The position numbers were made by a program, and so were the translations under genes. 64,000 nucleotides of DNA from Cymbomonas tetramitiformis (taxonomy: Eukaryota; Chlorophyta; Pyramimonadophyceae; Pyramimonadales; Pyramimonadaceae), in NCBI GenBank assembly GCA_001247695.2, contig LGRX02035158.1, forward strand, positions 62,001 through 126,000, given 5' to 3'. The notes beneath the pieces were generated by a model, which saw only the letters and a program-made list of their open reading frames with translations, made no database searches and was not told the DNA's origin. Shown here one piece after another: positions 32,311 through 42,296 of the stretch; positions within the stretch are counted from its first letter, which is position 1; the number at the start of each line of letters is the position of its first letter.

Positions 32311-33960
32311 CTTGGAGGTCTATGTGGAGGCTGGGGTCCAAAAGAAACCATCCCAAGTGCCCTGCAATACCGTGTCAGTGTTGGTCCGGTTTCCCTTTCC
32401 GGCGTGGCGGGTCAGAGACTTAAAAAGAAAAAATGTAAAAAAGAAAAAAATGTGACATACTCCTACCGGAGACGTGATGTTAGGAGGTGCACAGCTGTCA
32501 AGCCTGCCCCTTTATTTCTACCTATCTACAGATGTCCCAGGCAGTTATCACTTGCAAAAGTTAAAACCCTCCCTGCAGCCCTGCCTCATAACGGGAGGCT
32601 GCAGTTCAGACGGCACGGGCGACAAGCGGTTAAAGATGTCCCCACTGTTTTTTGGCAATGGCAAGCAAGTTTGTCCGATGCCAAGTGAGGCCGTCTACTA
32701 GTGGAGCCCCTAATGGGGTCTCCCAGTATGCGGCACGGTGGGGGTGCATATCCTAGGATAAATGCTATTCTAAAAGCACAAGTTGTGCTCCAACTAAAGC
32801 AAGATCTGCAGATGGTAGGCGTTGAGCAGATATTGTGGTCAAATGAAGATGCGCCAGTCTAGTGACCACGCCGCTGCCGCCGCTGAAAACCCCCAGATGC
32901 GTCGTGGTGTGGCGGGGACGAAAAGCGGTTGCCGGCTCTGTCGTGCCTGCCCCGCTAGGTTGCCAAACTCGTCGGCCGCTGACTCGCTCCCAGCAGGTCC
33001 TGCACAATGCGCGCTGAGTGAAGGCGCGCCAGGGAAATGTAGCTGGCGGAGTTCCGGCTTTCAAACGTGCTGGTCACAGACCCCCACGTCCAAGCCGTCC
33101 GCCTCATGCCAGGGGTCCTCGTACTCGAGGTCGGCGATGTCCTCGTCCTGCGAGTCCCCCTGCGCAGCTGCTTTCCCCTTTTTGCTCGTTCTCGGTGGGC
33201 TAGGCGGCACCGATGCCGGTTTACCACTACGTTTCTCACCAGGAGAAGGCGGTGTGCCAGACGGTGCACGCTGAACGATGTCCGAAAACGTTGAGTCCGA
33301 AACCGCTGCACCACAGGATGGCGCCGCGGTTTGCGCGAAGTCTCTGGACTTCACTGTTCCAGAGGCGTTGCCAAAGGTGAAGGATGCTCCTGGCACGACT
33401 GTTGGCAAAACGGAAGGAGTCGTGAAAAACCCCGTCGTCGCTGGCGGATCTCTCCGCTCAGCGCGCTCCTTCGCGTTCTGTCGCTGCGTGGTTCTCCTGA
33501 GGGTCCTGACGCTTGGCCCCTGCGATGAGGCGGTGCCACGCGTGGATGAAGAAGGCGGAAACGTCGATGAAGTCGCCAAGCCCGGTGCTGTCGTGCTAGC
33601 CCGCTCAAATGCGGGAAGGCACACCGTTGCCGCTGCTGCAACTGCTCGAGTCGCGTGCAGAGCCAGATGCGTTAGGCTCTGTTGCGGCGTAAGCGCAATG
33701 GACTCGTCGTCACCGATGCATTCCGGCAGGGCCGCCCCCTGCCTTCGTGCTAGCCTTTGTGCTCTCAGCGCGGCCTGAGCTGTGCTGATGAGTATCTCGA
33801 GGCTCATCTCCGCTGCTTCGTGCTGCGGACTCGTTGCCGGTCCGCAAGATGTCGGCTTTCGCCCCCCCATGTCGTGAGAGCCCGCTTTAACACAAAATTC
33901 TCGTGAATAATTTCAAAATTATCTTCCCTTTATCCATTATATCGCTTGAAATTTTTCATA
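32311..33960 (-). other. Gag-proximal region with an unassigned frame at 33061-33870
   Basis: The minus frame 33870-33061 begins at an ATG (MGGRKPTSCG), is Ala/Ser/Thr-rich and ends acidic. It has no recognised domain. It lies between two parts of the element I gag and could be a gag linker or another insertion. The stretch 32320-32960 has an A-rich track around 32420-32450 and no open frame of note. Confidence 0.35.
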
Positions 33961-35479
33961 AAAATTTTGGGTGAGAGCGTTGCGCAGCCGCCGACCTCGG
34001 AGCCAGAGACTTATCCAGGAGTCTCTGCTCGTGTGCCATGTACTCATCGTGAGAGGAGCCACGGAGTGGAGACATGTGTCGGCGAGGTGCGGGGGGCCGT
34101 GGTGTCTTTCCCTTAGCGGGCTGTGAGTCTGCGGTGCGGGTCGAAGCCGAGCCGGGTGTCGCCGGTGTCGCTTTTGCAGCGGTGGAAGGGGCGGCCGTGG
34201 GAGTGCGTGCCGTGTTGCCCGATGATGCCGAGTGTGCACTGCCCCCCGTGAGCGGGGCCCTGACAATGTCGGCATGTGTGCTGCCGTAACTGTCCCACCG
34301 GTCCTGTACCGCATCGTACAGGTACCGGACTCCTGACGAGTGGCCACTGCCGTGCCCTGAAAGATGTGACGAGGTCGAGGTATAGTGGCCGCTCCCACAC
34401 CCTGACTGCTGCCTTCTGTGATGATTGAAGCATGTCGACCAGTGCGTGTTGCTCCTGTGTCTCGTCGAAGGACGTGCACTGAGTGTAGTGCGCCCTAATG
34501 TGCTTCCTGAATAGTGCTAGCTTCTGCATCGGGTCTTCCGATTCCGAAATGCAAATGGACTTTGCTAACTCTAGGTGAGTGTCATCATCGGCGAAGGGTT
34601 TAAGCTGTACCTTCGCCCTGAGCTGTAGGAGCAGTAGCCGACCGTCGTTCTGGACAGAGCGGTCGTCCTCCAGAAGGCGGTTCACGTAGTTGCGGGTAGC
34701 TCCGTCGGCGACCTTGTGGATGGCTTGGGCGATGATGTTGTATAGTTGCAGACACACACCGTCGTAGGGCTCCGTTGACAGACGGCAATCGAGGTTGAGG
34801 AGTGCCGGGGCGAAGCCTGGGCGGTAAGCCGACAGGACGCCGTCAAGGCACTCGATGAAAGTGGCGAAAGCTGCGCCCCCCCCCTCTGCACAGAGAATCA
34901 ACAAACAAATCCTTTTGTCGATTGCCCGCGGGAGTGTGGGTTTTCTCGTAGAACGCTGACTTGAGGTTGGTAATAAGGAGTGGGCGCATGTCAGGGGCAT
35001 TGTTCCGAGAAAAATGCGGGTGCGTGGGGTCCTCGCTGAGTAGGCGCACGCGGGTATGAGGAAAGGGAACTCCGGCCCGGAATTCTTCCATCCACGGTGA
35101 CCTCGGCCGAAAAATCTTATCCAACATTGTTGTCGTAGAGAGTTGTTGTGTCAGAAATGACTGTTGTGGCTGTTGGCGATTGAGGAACTGGGCGGGAGGC
35201 CGTTTCTGATGTGACTGTTGCCCTCTGCGCTTCTGCTTGCGCGTTGAGGGCTGCTAAACGAACTGCTGGAAGGTCGGAGAGAATTGTGAAAACCTCTTCG
35301 AACTGTGATGCTGCCTCTGATTTACTGCAATATAAGTCTGGGAGTCTGTCGAGGCGTGCTGAATTGGTTCTGGAAACGTCAAAAATCTGTGAATTAGCTC
35401 GTGACAGCGTTGAGACTGTTGTCGCGAGTGACTGGAAATCTTCCAGAAGCTGATTCAACGTTTTGTGAACGTCGGTCAT
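33961..35479 (-). pseudogene. Element I gag, capsid region, frameshifted
   Basis: It starts at the ATG at 35479 (MTDVHKTLNQLLEDFQ), with coiled-coil-like heptads in the first 100 residues. Two frame changes (near 35120 and 34900) lead to the main capsid-like part: YDGVCLQLYNIIAQAIHKVA, RLLLLQLRAKVQL and LALFRKHIRAHY, resembling the alpha-helical copia Gag domain. A short knuckle-like CRHCQGPAHGGQC follows in the 34113-35000 frame. Element II inserted about 40 bp upstream of this start, in the leader. Confidence 0.6.
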
Positions 35480-35526
35480 GTCTGATGATGCTGATAATAG
35501 GGGCTGAGCTGTGAACAGAGTTCTTC

Positions 35527-35742
35527 TGCTGGATGTCACACACCGACAGTTTAAACTGTCACATGTCACTTCCTATAGTAGGCTGGGTGACCGTCACCAG
35601 TAGACGGGAAACTCCCGTTAGTATTTATGTGTATCTCCCTTTTATCAATGGGAGCTTTTTACCGTTCTGATTCCGTAACCCTTAACTCAGGGTTTACCTC
35701 GCTAGTTAGATATATATTACCGCCAAAACTATACATCTACCA
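35527..35742 (+). repeat. 5' LTR of element II
   Basis: Direct repeat of 38708-38923. It contains the palindrome GACAGTTTAAACTGTC and a hairpin around AAACTCCCGTT. The primer-binding region follows at 35743. Confidence 0.9.
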
Positions 35743-36161
35743 GGTTTGGCCCCACTTACGCTTTGTTTAGCCACTGCGACACCGCCGGGATGATTGGCTA
35801 AAGCCGGACGCTTGGGATGGAGTGAGGCGCTCCGCGCGTGGGAGTGCCGGCAGTCGCGGGTATGGCCTAAGTTTTGTGGGTTGATTTACGGCGAGCTGTA
35901 GGCCTTTGAGGACAATTTTCTACGGGACTTAACGTTGGATTGGTTTACGTATTCTGGTTGGTCACCACACCGTTTCGTATCGGCCGCCATCTACCACACG
36001 ACTTCTCGGAATTCCTGCTCTCTCTCACGGCAGCCGTATCGACGACCCACCACATTTCTTGGCCGCCCAGGACTTCCGCATTTTCACGCCGTCTTTGCCT
36101 CACTCCACCCCTACAGTCTACTTCATCATGGTTGCATCCACTAGCTAGATCTACAGCTAGC

Positions 36162-38454
36162 ATGGCAAATCGCCGCCGCACGTTGAGCACGATTTTTGAC
36201 TCCGTTGCTGCCAGGCATGCCAACACACCCGCGACTTCGCCAGCGGCACAGCCGCCCGCTAATTCGGCAGGGGCTGCGTTTTTAGCCTCGGTACGTACGT
36301 TGCAGCGAGAGCACTTCGACATGAAGGTCTCCAAGCACGTGCAACGCAAGTTGTTCGAGGGCAAGATTGGCAGATTTTCCGGTACGGAATCACACGCGGC
36401 GGCCCTCTTCACGAGGATGGTCTCCGCGCTGCAGACAGCGTTCGTCACTGAGGACATCGGGTTCGCTCCGCTCTTCACGCTGGACGACGCTACCTTGGCC
36501 GTCCGCGTGGAGGCGAACAACTTATTGTTCTCCACGCTCGAACTGCTGATCGACCCCTCGTCGCCCGCAGCGGACTGGATGGACTCGTCCCACGCCAGCT
36601 TCCCGACAGACGGTAAGCGTGTTCTGCTCGAGTTCGCCCGTGGTCGGATGATCCCGATTGGTGACCCCTTCCAGGGGCAAGCGGACATGTTCGCCGTCCG
36701 CATCCCTGCGGGCATGGACCCTCATGGACCCATCGAGGATTTCAACGCCGCGCTCAAGGCTGCGAGGACGAGGGCAACGCTTTTGGACGAGGACGTGAAG
36801 TCGCTTTTCATCAAAGCGCTCAACGCCACCTTCTACCAGCCGGTGGTGTCCCGCTTGCTTCTTCACGACCAACGAGCCGCCCACGACCTACTCACAATCC
36901 AGCAATGGGTACGTAAGTGCTACGGCGAGCACGTGCGGGCGGGCACCGCCACCGCGTCCGCACACCGGTACTCCCACGGCACGCACTTCATGGAGAAGGA
37001 CAACGGTGATTTGGACGCGACGGGTGAGCTCGCGGACTTGAGGACGATGGTCCTCGACCTGAAGCGGCAATTGGCCGCCTTTCTCGCCACCGCCGAGTCC
37101 GGGCCGTCTCCACGGGGGTTCACTCCTCGCGCGGACAAGCCGGACCGCCGCGTCAAGACCCGCTTCGCGGCCTCGCCCCTCCCCAAGGGGGGGAATTGGT
37201 CTCAAACCGTATCCAAGAAGGTGGCTTTCCATCGCGACACCGGTGCGACGATCCCGTACTGCCAGAATCAGGTGTGCGCTGAGGGAAAAACGCGGCATTG
37301 GCATCGGGACTGCCCGAACGGTGGCAGGACCGGGCTCTCGGCCTACGCTTTCGCTGAGGAGGCCGAGAGCTCCGTGCTTGCCGCGAAGTTCCAACATGCC
37401 ATCGACCGCGACGACGCCGTGGAGTTCGACGCGCTTTGCGTGCTCGCGGGCGGGAAACCGGAGATCTTCACTGACCTCTCCGCGTGCTCGTTCTGCGAGA
37501 TGGACGGTGAGGTCCTCGTGTCCGCCGTCACCGAGTTCTCTGAGTTGGCGCGCACGGCTGGGGAGACCACTTTCAATGCCAAACACCTTCACCGCCGACA
37601 TGCCGGTGGTGTCGGAGCCGGTCACGCACTCTCCGCCCGCGTCGGTTGAATCCGAGGAGGCGTGGACCGGACCGCCGAGCCCCTTCCGCCCTCCTGTCAC
37701 ACGCACGTTTGCCGATTTCATTGCGTGCACGGGAATTACATTATTGGGGGCGCCCGACGAGCCGGCCCCGAGCATGAATTTGCTCTCCGCGGTTGAGGCA
37801 CCGGAGCGCGTGGTGGACTGCGAGCCCGCGACCTACGCCACGAGCGACGATGACGACGAGGATACCTCGGTGGCACTGCCGCGGCCACGGTACGGCTGTG
37901 GGAACGGCATTCCGGGCTTCGGGAGGTCTCTTCTCACTTCGTCCTTGGTATGTGCACTATTTGTGATTTGTGCCACCGCCGCGCCGCACACCGTTGCCGG
38001 TGTCGGTGGTGCCGATGCGCGCTCATGCACGGCTCCGCCGGTCGGTGGTGCTACGTGGACTGCCTCTGCAGTCGCAACTACGGAAACTTCACCGATTGCA
38101 ATGCTTCATGACGATCTTGGCGACGCGGTGGGAGGTGCGTACACGGTTGCTATTCCGCCACGGCGACATGCACGGTATCGGGAGTTGCGGCAAGGATTCC
38201 GCACTCTCCGCAATGTACCGCGGCCGCCAGAGCTATATGACCCCGACCCACCAGTTCCGCCGTCACCGCCTTACCCGCCACCGCCGTACTCGTCCGATGA
38301 CGAGGAGCCGAGCTCTGGTGACCATGCGGCTGTGATCGAGGATTCAGAAATTTCTTCTACGAATGATTTACCACCGGCCACGGAGGCCGGCAACTACTTC
38401 ACCCTCACGCTGCTCCGGGCCGGACCGCCGGTCCCGCAGGCCTCTGGTGGCTGA
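36162..38454 (+). pseudogene. Gag-like protein of element II with C-terminal membrane segment
   Basis: The ATG at 36162 (MANRRRTLSTIF) opens about 490 codons with an alpha-helical capsid-like part and a knuckle-like cluster CQNQVCAEGKTRHWHRDC. Near 37575 the frame shifts by one; the continuation to 38454 contains ADMPVVSEPV, an acidic DDDDED patch, RYGCGNGIPGFG, a hydrophobic LVCALFVICATAA helix and a Pro-rich PPVPPSPPYPPPPYSSDDEE tail. The motif YGCG followed by GF and a membrane helix also occurs in element III Gag. PPPY-type motifs resemble late-domain motifs that recruit ESCRT machinery; that role is inference. Confidence 0.7.
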
Positions 38455-38707
38455 GATTGATCACGCCGAGCCTGCCTAGAGATTAGCTTTTCGTTGGCCT
38501 CCTAGATGTGCAGAGGAGCTCTCTGAATTTGAGCTGTGTTTAGGGTTTTAGCAATTAACAGCAGTATCTGACGACCTTTGCTGTGAACTGGGACCGCCCT
38601 GACCAAGAGTACAGGCCCCCAGGTGTGCTACAGTTTCCTCCTGAAGTTGAGTAGGGAGTTTGTTTGCTTCGTTTCACTACTAGCTCCGGTCACCACCCTA
38701 GGTGGTG

Positions 38708-38923
38708 TGCTGGATGTGACACACCGACAGTTTAAACTGTCACATGTCACTTCCTATAGTAGGCTGGGTGACCGTCACTAGTAGACGGGAAACTCCCGTT
38801 AGTATTTATGTGTATCTCCCTTTTATCAATGGGAGCTTTTTACCGTTCTGATTCCGTAACCCTTAACTCAGGGTTTACCTCGCTAGTTAGATATATATTA
38901 CCGCCAAAACTATACATCTACCA
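38708..38923 (+). repeat. 3' LTR of element II
   Basis: Pairs with 35527-35742. The polypurine tract TAGGTGGTG precedes it and the TCTTC duplication follows. Confidence 0.9.
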
Positions 38924-38928
38924 TCTTC

Positions 38929-39445
38929 TAACTGAACTTCTGAACTGAGTGGTGCCCTGTGAAAATGTTGTAAGTGGGTCTGGAGTGACTACTTCTTCGT
39001 TTCCGTGTTGACTCATGAATAATAGCAGAGGAGGAGACCGGAAATTGTACGTGAAGAGCGTGTCGTTGTTTGATGCGAAATTTCGATAGTTTTTGAATAA
39101 TTTTGAAATTTTTTTGCAGCGCTTCCGCGGCGAGAGGTCGATGTCGAAAGAAAATCAAGGCGTCCCCCGATTCCCTAAGCAGTGACGAACAAAAGTTGCG
39201 ATGTCAAATTGTTGAAGACTAGGCGGTCATGGTCGTTGCGTCGGTGAAGCAAAGAGAAAAGAATGTTTGACACGAGATAATATTGAGTGGAAAAAATAAA
39301 CATGATCTCAGTTGTCGCTCTTATAAAAATCACTGTGACGAAGGCAAGTGCCTTGAAGACAACCGTAACCGGATCTGAAAATGATGGTGGGCGTTGAGAA
39401 TACAAAAAATCAGACGAAGTGGTGCGTGGTAACAGGTCTATAACC
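38929..39445. other. Leader of element I between 5' LTR and gag
   Basis: On the minus strand this follows the 5' LTR. It starts with GGTTATAGACC (39435-39445), the presumed primer-binding site. No gene is seen. Confidence 0.6.
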
Positions 39446-39807
39446 TCATATACTCACGGATATCAAAGCAGGCTGAAATATACAGGATAACATATAATAT
39501 CGATATCTGAATATGATAAGTCTGCCGGAGAGTCTCTGTGAACGTATATGTGTGAAGCTCGAATCTCTAGGGTGAACATATGATGCTGTAAAATACTATA
39601 GGTCCCTGGGTCCATGACTATCGACTGTAGGTCCCTGGGTCCATGCCTATCAACTGTAGGTCCATGGGTCCATGAGCGCAAGCTAACGATGTGTCATATG
39701 TCGAGTGATGTCACTAGAAGGACTGAGAGTGAGGCTGTCACTATTGTATGCGTACTAGTACTATGCATATAGGTAATAGCTACTATCTAATATCAAGTCC
39801 GGTATGA
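39446..39807 (-). repeat. 5' LTR of element I
   Basis: A 362-bp copy of 11764-12125 with the same length and about 4% divergence by eye. It is followed on the plus side by the TTGCA duplication (39808-39812). Confidence 0.9.
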
Positions 39808-39812
39808 TTGCA

Positions 39813-40436
39813 GCGGTGCCCGTTGTTGGTTGATGCTGGGCGGGGTCACCCGGCAGATGTTTGCTACACTTGGGGTTTTTAGGGTTTTGGCAGTATGACT
39901 GTGCGGAGAAGATCAGGCTGACACTGCGGGATGTGAAGTTTTGTGAGACCCACATGACCACCTTCCTGGAGAAGCGGAAGACGGACAAGTACAGGTATGG
40001 ACAGCTGGTGGAGGTGGCTCGGGCGGCAGAGGGGCAGCCGTTGTGCCCGGTTGAGGTCAATCAGAGGTGGGTGGACCTTCAGATAGCACGTGGGGTGCAA
40101 CCTGACGAGCCAGTGTTCCAGCAGATCGATGGCAGGGGTTCCCGAGCGTGACCCGTCGGCTGACTGTATGACGGGGAAGAGGTTGGACTATCCTCAACTG
40201 AGGAGGTACCTGTTCAGGATGCTTGGTGATGGCTATGGGTTGGACCCCGAGGCTATAATGCAGCTTATGTATGGTCCGACGCAGTCCTTGCGGTTAGGTA
40301 GGGCCACGGCGGTGGCTGCGGTTGACCGGGTCACGGACTTCGAGTTCAACCAGTTTGGGGGCTGGAGCTCTTCGGCGGTTGCGGCCACCTACAAGGCCAC
40401 CAACCTTGACCGCAGGCTGGCGGTGTCCAGGAGCAT
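39813..40436 (+). pseudogene. Tyrosine recombinase, segment 3 (catalytic domain)
   Basis: The frame continues from segment 2 across the TTGCA duplication, then a stop and frameshift near 39880. The catalytic domain reads EKIRLTLRDVKF, TTFLEKRKTDKYRYG, CPVEVNQRWV, then YGPTQSLRLGRATA and FGGWSSSAVAATYKAT. In active DIRS-type enzymes the first catalytic Arg sits at the Q of the GFWQYD position and His precedes the SLR; here both are Gln. The SLR Arg and the terminal Tyr remain. Element IV cuts the 3' end at 40436. Confidence 0.7.
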
Positions 40437-40695
40437 TGAAAGAGACAGTGAAATAAATATATAACGGTGATACTGAATACATATATATGCACTGAACTCC
40501 TAAAGTGATGCACAGCTGGACAGTGGCAAACAGGCCGGCTATCACTGCAGTCTAAGATGAGATAATAGAATACGGAGAGTGTTTTATTGTCGGAGAGCAA
40601 AGCCCGCAGTCTGACCTGGAACCTCAGATCGAGGGGTGACAAATGAGGGCAGAGGTGCCCCCCAGTGTGGGGGGCCAAAGTCTCTGTCCCCATGA
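40437..40695 (-). repeat. 3' LTR of element IV
   Basis: A 259-bp direct repeat of 46279-46543. The inner border CACCACC is the complement of the polypurine tract shared by elements I-IV. Confidence 0.9.
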
Positions 40696-40891
40696 CACCA
40701 CCTCACCCCGAAGAGGTGAGGTGCCAACAGCTGCAGGAAAATCTCTCACACACCTAAACCCTACGAGAATACAAATTGTTACAGGCCCATGGGGACCTCC
40801 GAAGTCCAACCAATCACGGCAAGCCGTGAGGGGGCGCTGGCCCGAAGCAACTTGCAATCAAGGAAGGGCAAGGTGTAACTGCTGATTTGTG

Positions 40892-41708
40892 CTAAGCTTT
40901 GCCGCCCGCCGTCCCCTGGAAGGGCGGAATCCAGACGGGTGATTCACGTAGTGCAGGCCAGTCCACGTCGTCCTCATCGTCCAGCTGGTGAAGGCTGAGG
41001 GACGCTGGTGGCTGGTCATCATCTTCCAGAAACGGAGTCACGGGAGGAGGATCGGAGACCTGCGATGGGGGGAGCATCGCGTGCAGGCGGACGCTCATAG
41101 CCGCGGCATCCTGCGCCCCGCCGTGCTGCCTCGGCGGCTCCACGCTCCAGCTCCTGCAGGGAATGCGCCTGCGGGGCAGGTGCAGCAGCCGGCGGCCATG
41201 CGGACAATGGCGGCGGAGCAGCGGGTGGAGGGGGGGCGAGAGAGGGCGCTCGCCCTGGTGCAAATGCGGCGGTGCACGAGTAAACACAGATACCGTCGGT
41301 GTCCATGTGACTCGTAGTGACCGCCCAAAGGCGCCAGCAGGTCACGCACGGCATCCCCGTGCCGTCCCAAACCAAGTAGCGGCCGCCCCCCTCCGGCTTC
41401 TTCCACTCGCCCACGGGCGGCGCATGTCGGCGTTTGCCAAGGGCGGTGAGCGTGCCGACAGTGGTGGCAGTGGACTTGCCACCACCAGAGCGCCCGCCAC
41501 CACCAGGTGCTGGAGGAGGAGGCGCGGCAAGTCGGGTGAAGGGGGATTCGTCGCGGAAGACCTTACCAAGGCGGAGGGCGAGGGCGGCGTAGGTGAGCCG
41601 CTGACCAGCGTTGAGGTTGCGGACCACCACCAAATACAGGGGGGTGACGTAGGGGGAGCGAGCAGCAGAAGACCGAAGCACGGCGTGGAGGTCTTCTACG
41701 CGGTCGCA
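40892..41708 (-). pseudogene. Element IV gag, C-terminal part
   Basis: Continues the gag of 46030-45288 after element III, with a one-base frame difference at the junction. It reads YVTPLYLVVVRNLNAGQRL, then a Gly/Pro-rich linker, then CVTCWRLWAVTTSHMDTDGI, a possible zinc knuckle, and a Pro/Ala-rich tail. Frames shift again near 41.1 kb. Confidence 0.55.
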
Positions 41709-41713
41709 GTCGC

Positions 41714-41972
41714 TACTGGAATATCCCGGTTCAAGATATCAGACAGTCAGTGAACCAATATAGATAAACTCTCATAAGAAATAAACCCTAAGCTAGATAT
41801 ACCCGGAACGGTCACGGAGTCGGAACGGTCTCGAGTCTAGCTACCTGTGACACTCGGTGTGTCACAGCACGGGCTTACGGATCAGTCACGGTCCAGTGTT
41901 GGCTACCTAGGAATCTGTCATAGGGGCCTGCACCGGGACTCCCGGTCAGGGCTGCCTATACAGATTTCAGCA
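41714..41972 (-). repeat. 3' LTR of element III
   Basis: Direct repeat of 45024-45282. A partial copy of the same LTR occurs at 28108-28229. Confidence 0.9.
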
Positions 41973-42296
41973 CACCACCCCAGCACTGTGGGTGGTGACT
42001 GACAGGTAAGTCAGAAAGTCAAGATAAGTTAGGGTAGGAGCTAGGGTGACAAACCTAACTGCTAATTCAACTGTGCCATTCTGATACACAAATTGAAACC
42101 CTCTAGCCGGCACAAGTGCAGAAATATACAGGTACTCAGGTCCTGCTAAACTACTGAAAAGCACTGTGGCAGCAAACCAGATTGAAGATTGTAGATGTCA
42201 AAGTAAAGCATAAACCAAATTGAAGACCATGTTGAGGTCAAAGCACATCTCAGTACACCACCAGAAAGTGGTGCACTGCCAGAGCCAGAAGTAAAG

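Larger units (their letters stand above)
35522..38928 (+). mobile_element. Gag-only LTR retrotransposon (element II)
   Basis: LTRs of 216 bp at 35527-35742 and 38708-38923 differ at two positions by eye. The target duplication TCTTC lies at 35522-35526 and 38924-38928. The LTR starts TGCTGG and ends CTACCA. The primer site starts GGTTTGGCC and the polypurine tract ends GGTGGTG. The only coding region is a gag (36162-38454). Without protease, integrase or RT it must be moved by proteins of another element. Confidence 0.9.
11764..39807 (-). mobile_element. Copia-type LTR retrotransposon (element I) with nested insertions
   Basis: It is bounded by two 362-bp direct repeats (11764-12125, 39446-39807) and by the duplication TTGCA on both sides. 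Minus-strand order is gag (35479-34113), zinc-finger and linker gag part (32310-30.1 kb), protease (about 25.8 kb), integrase (15.9-14.7 kb), RT-RNase H (14.6-12.5 kb). Integrase before RT is the copia/Pseudoviridae order. After the 5' LTR the sequence is GGTTATAGACC; before the 3' LTR the polypurine tract ends in GGTGGTG. Inserts are element II (35527-38923), the 26435-30081 block and the 15924-24977 transposon. The LTRs differ at about 15 of 362 positions by eye. Confidence 0.88.

Noticed and set aside
36888..37775. 295-codon minus-strand frame
   Set aside because: Antisense to the element II gag, with no domain and low-complexity composition.
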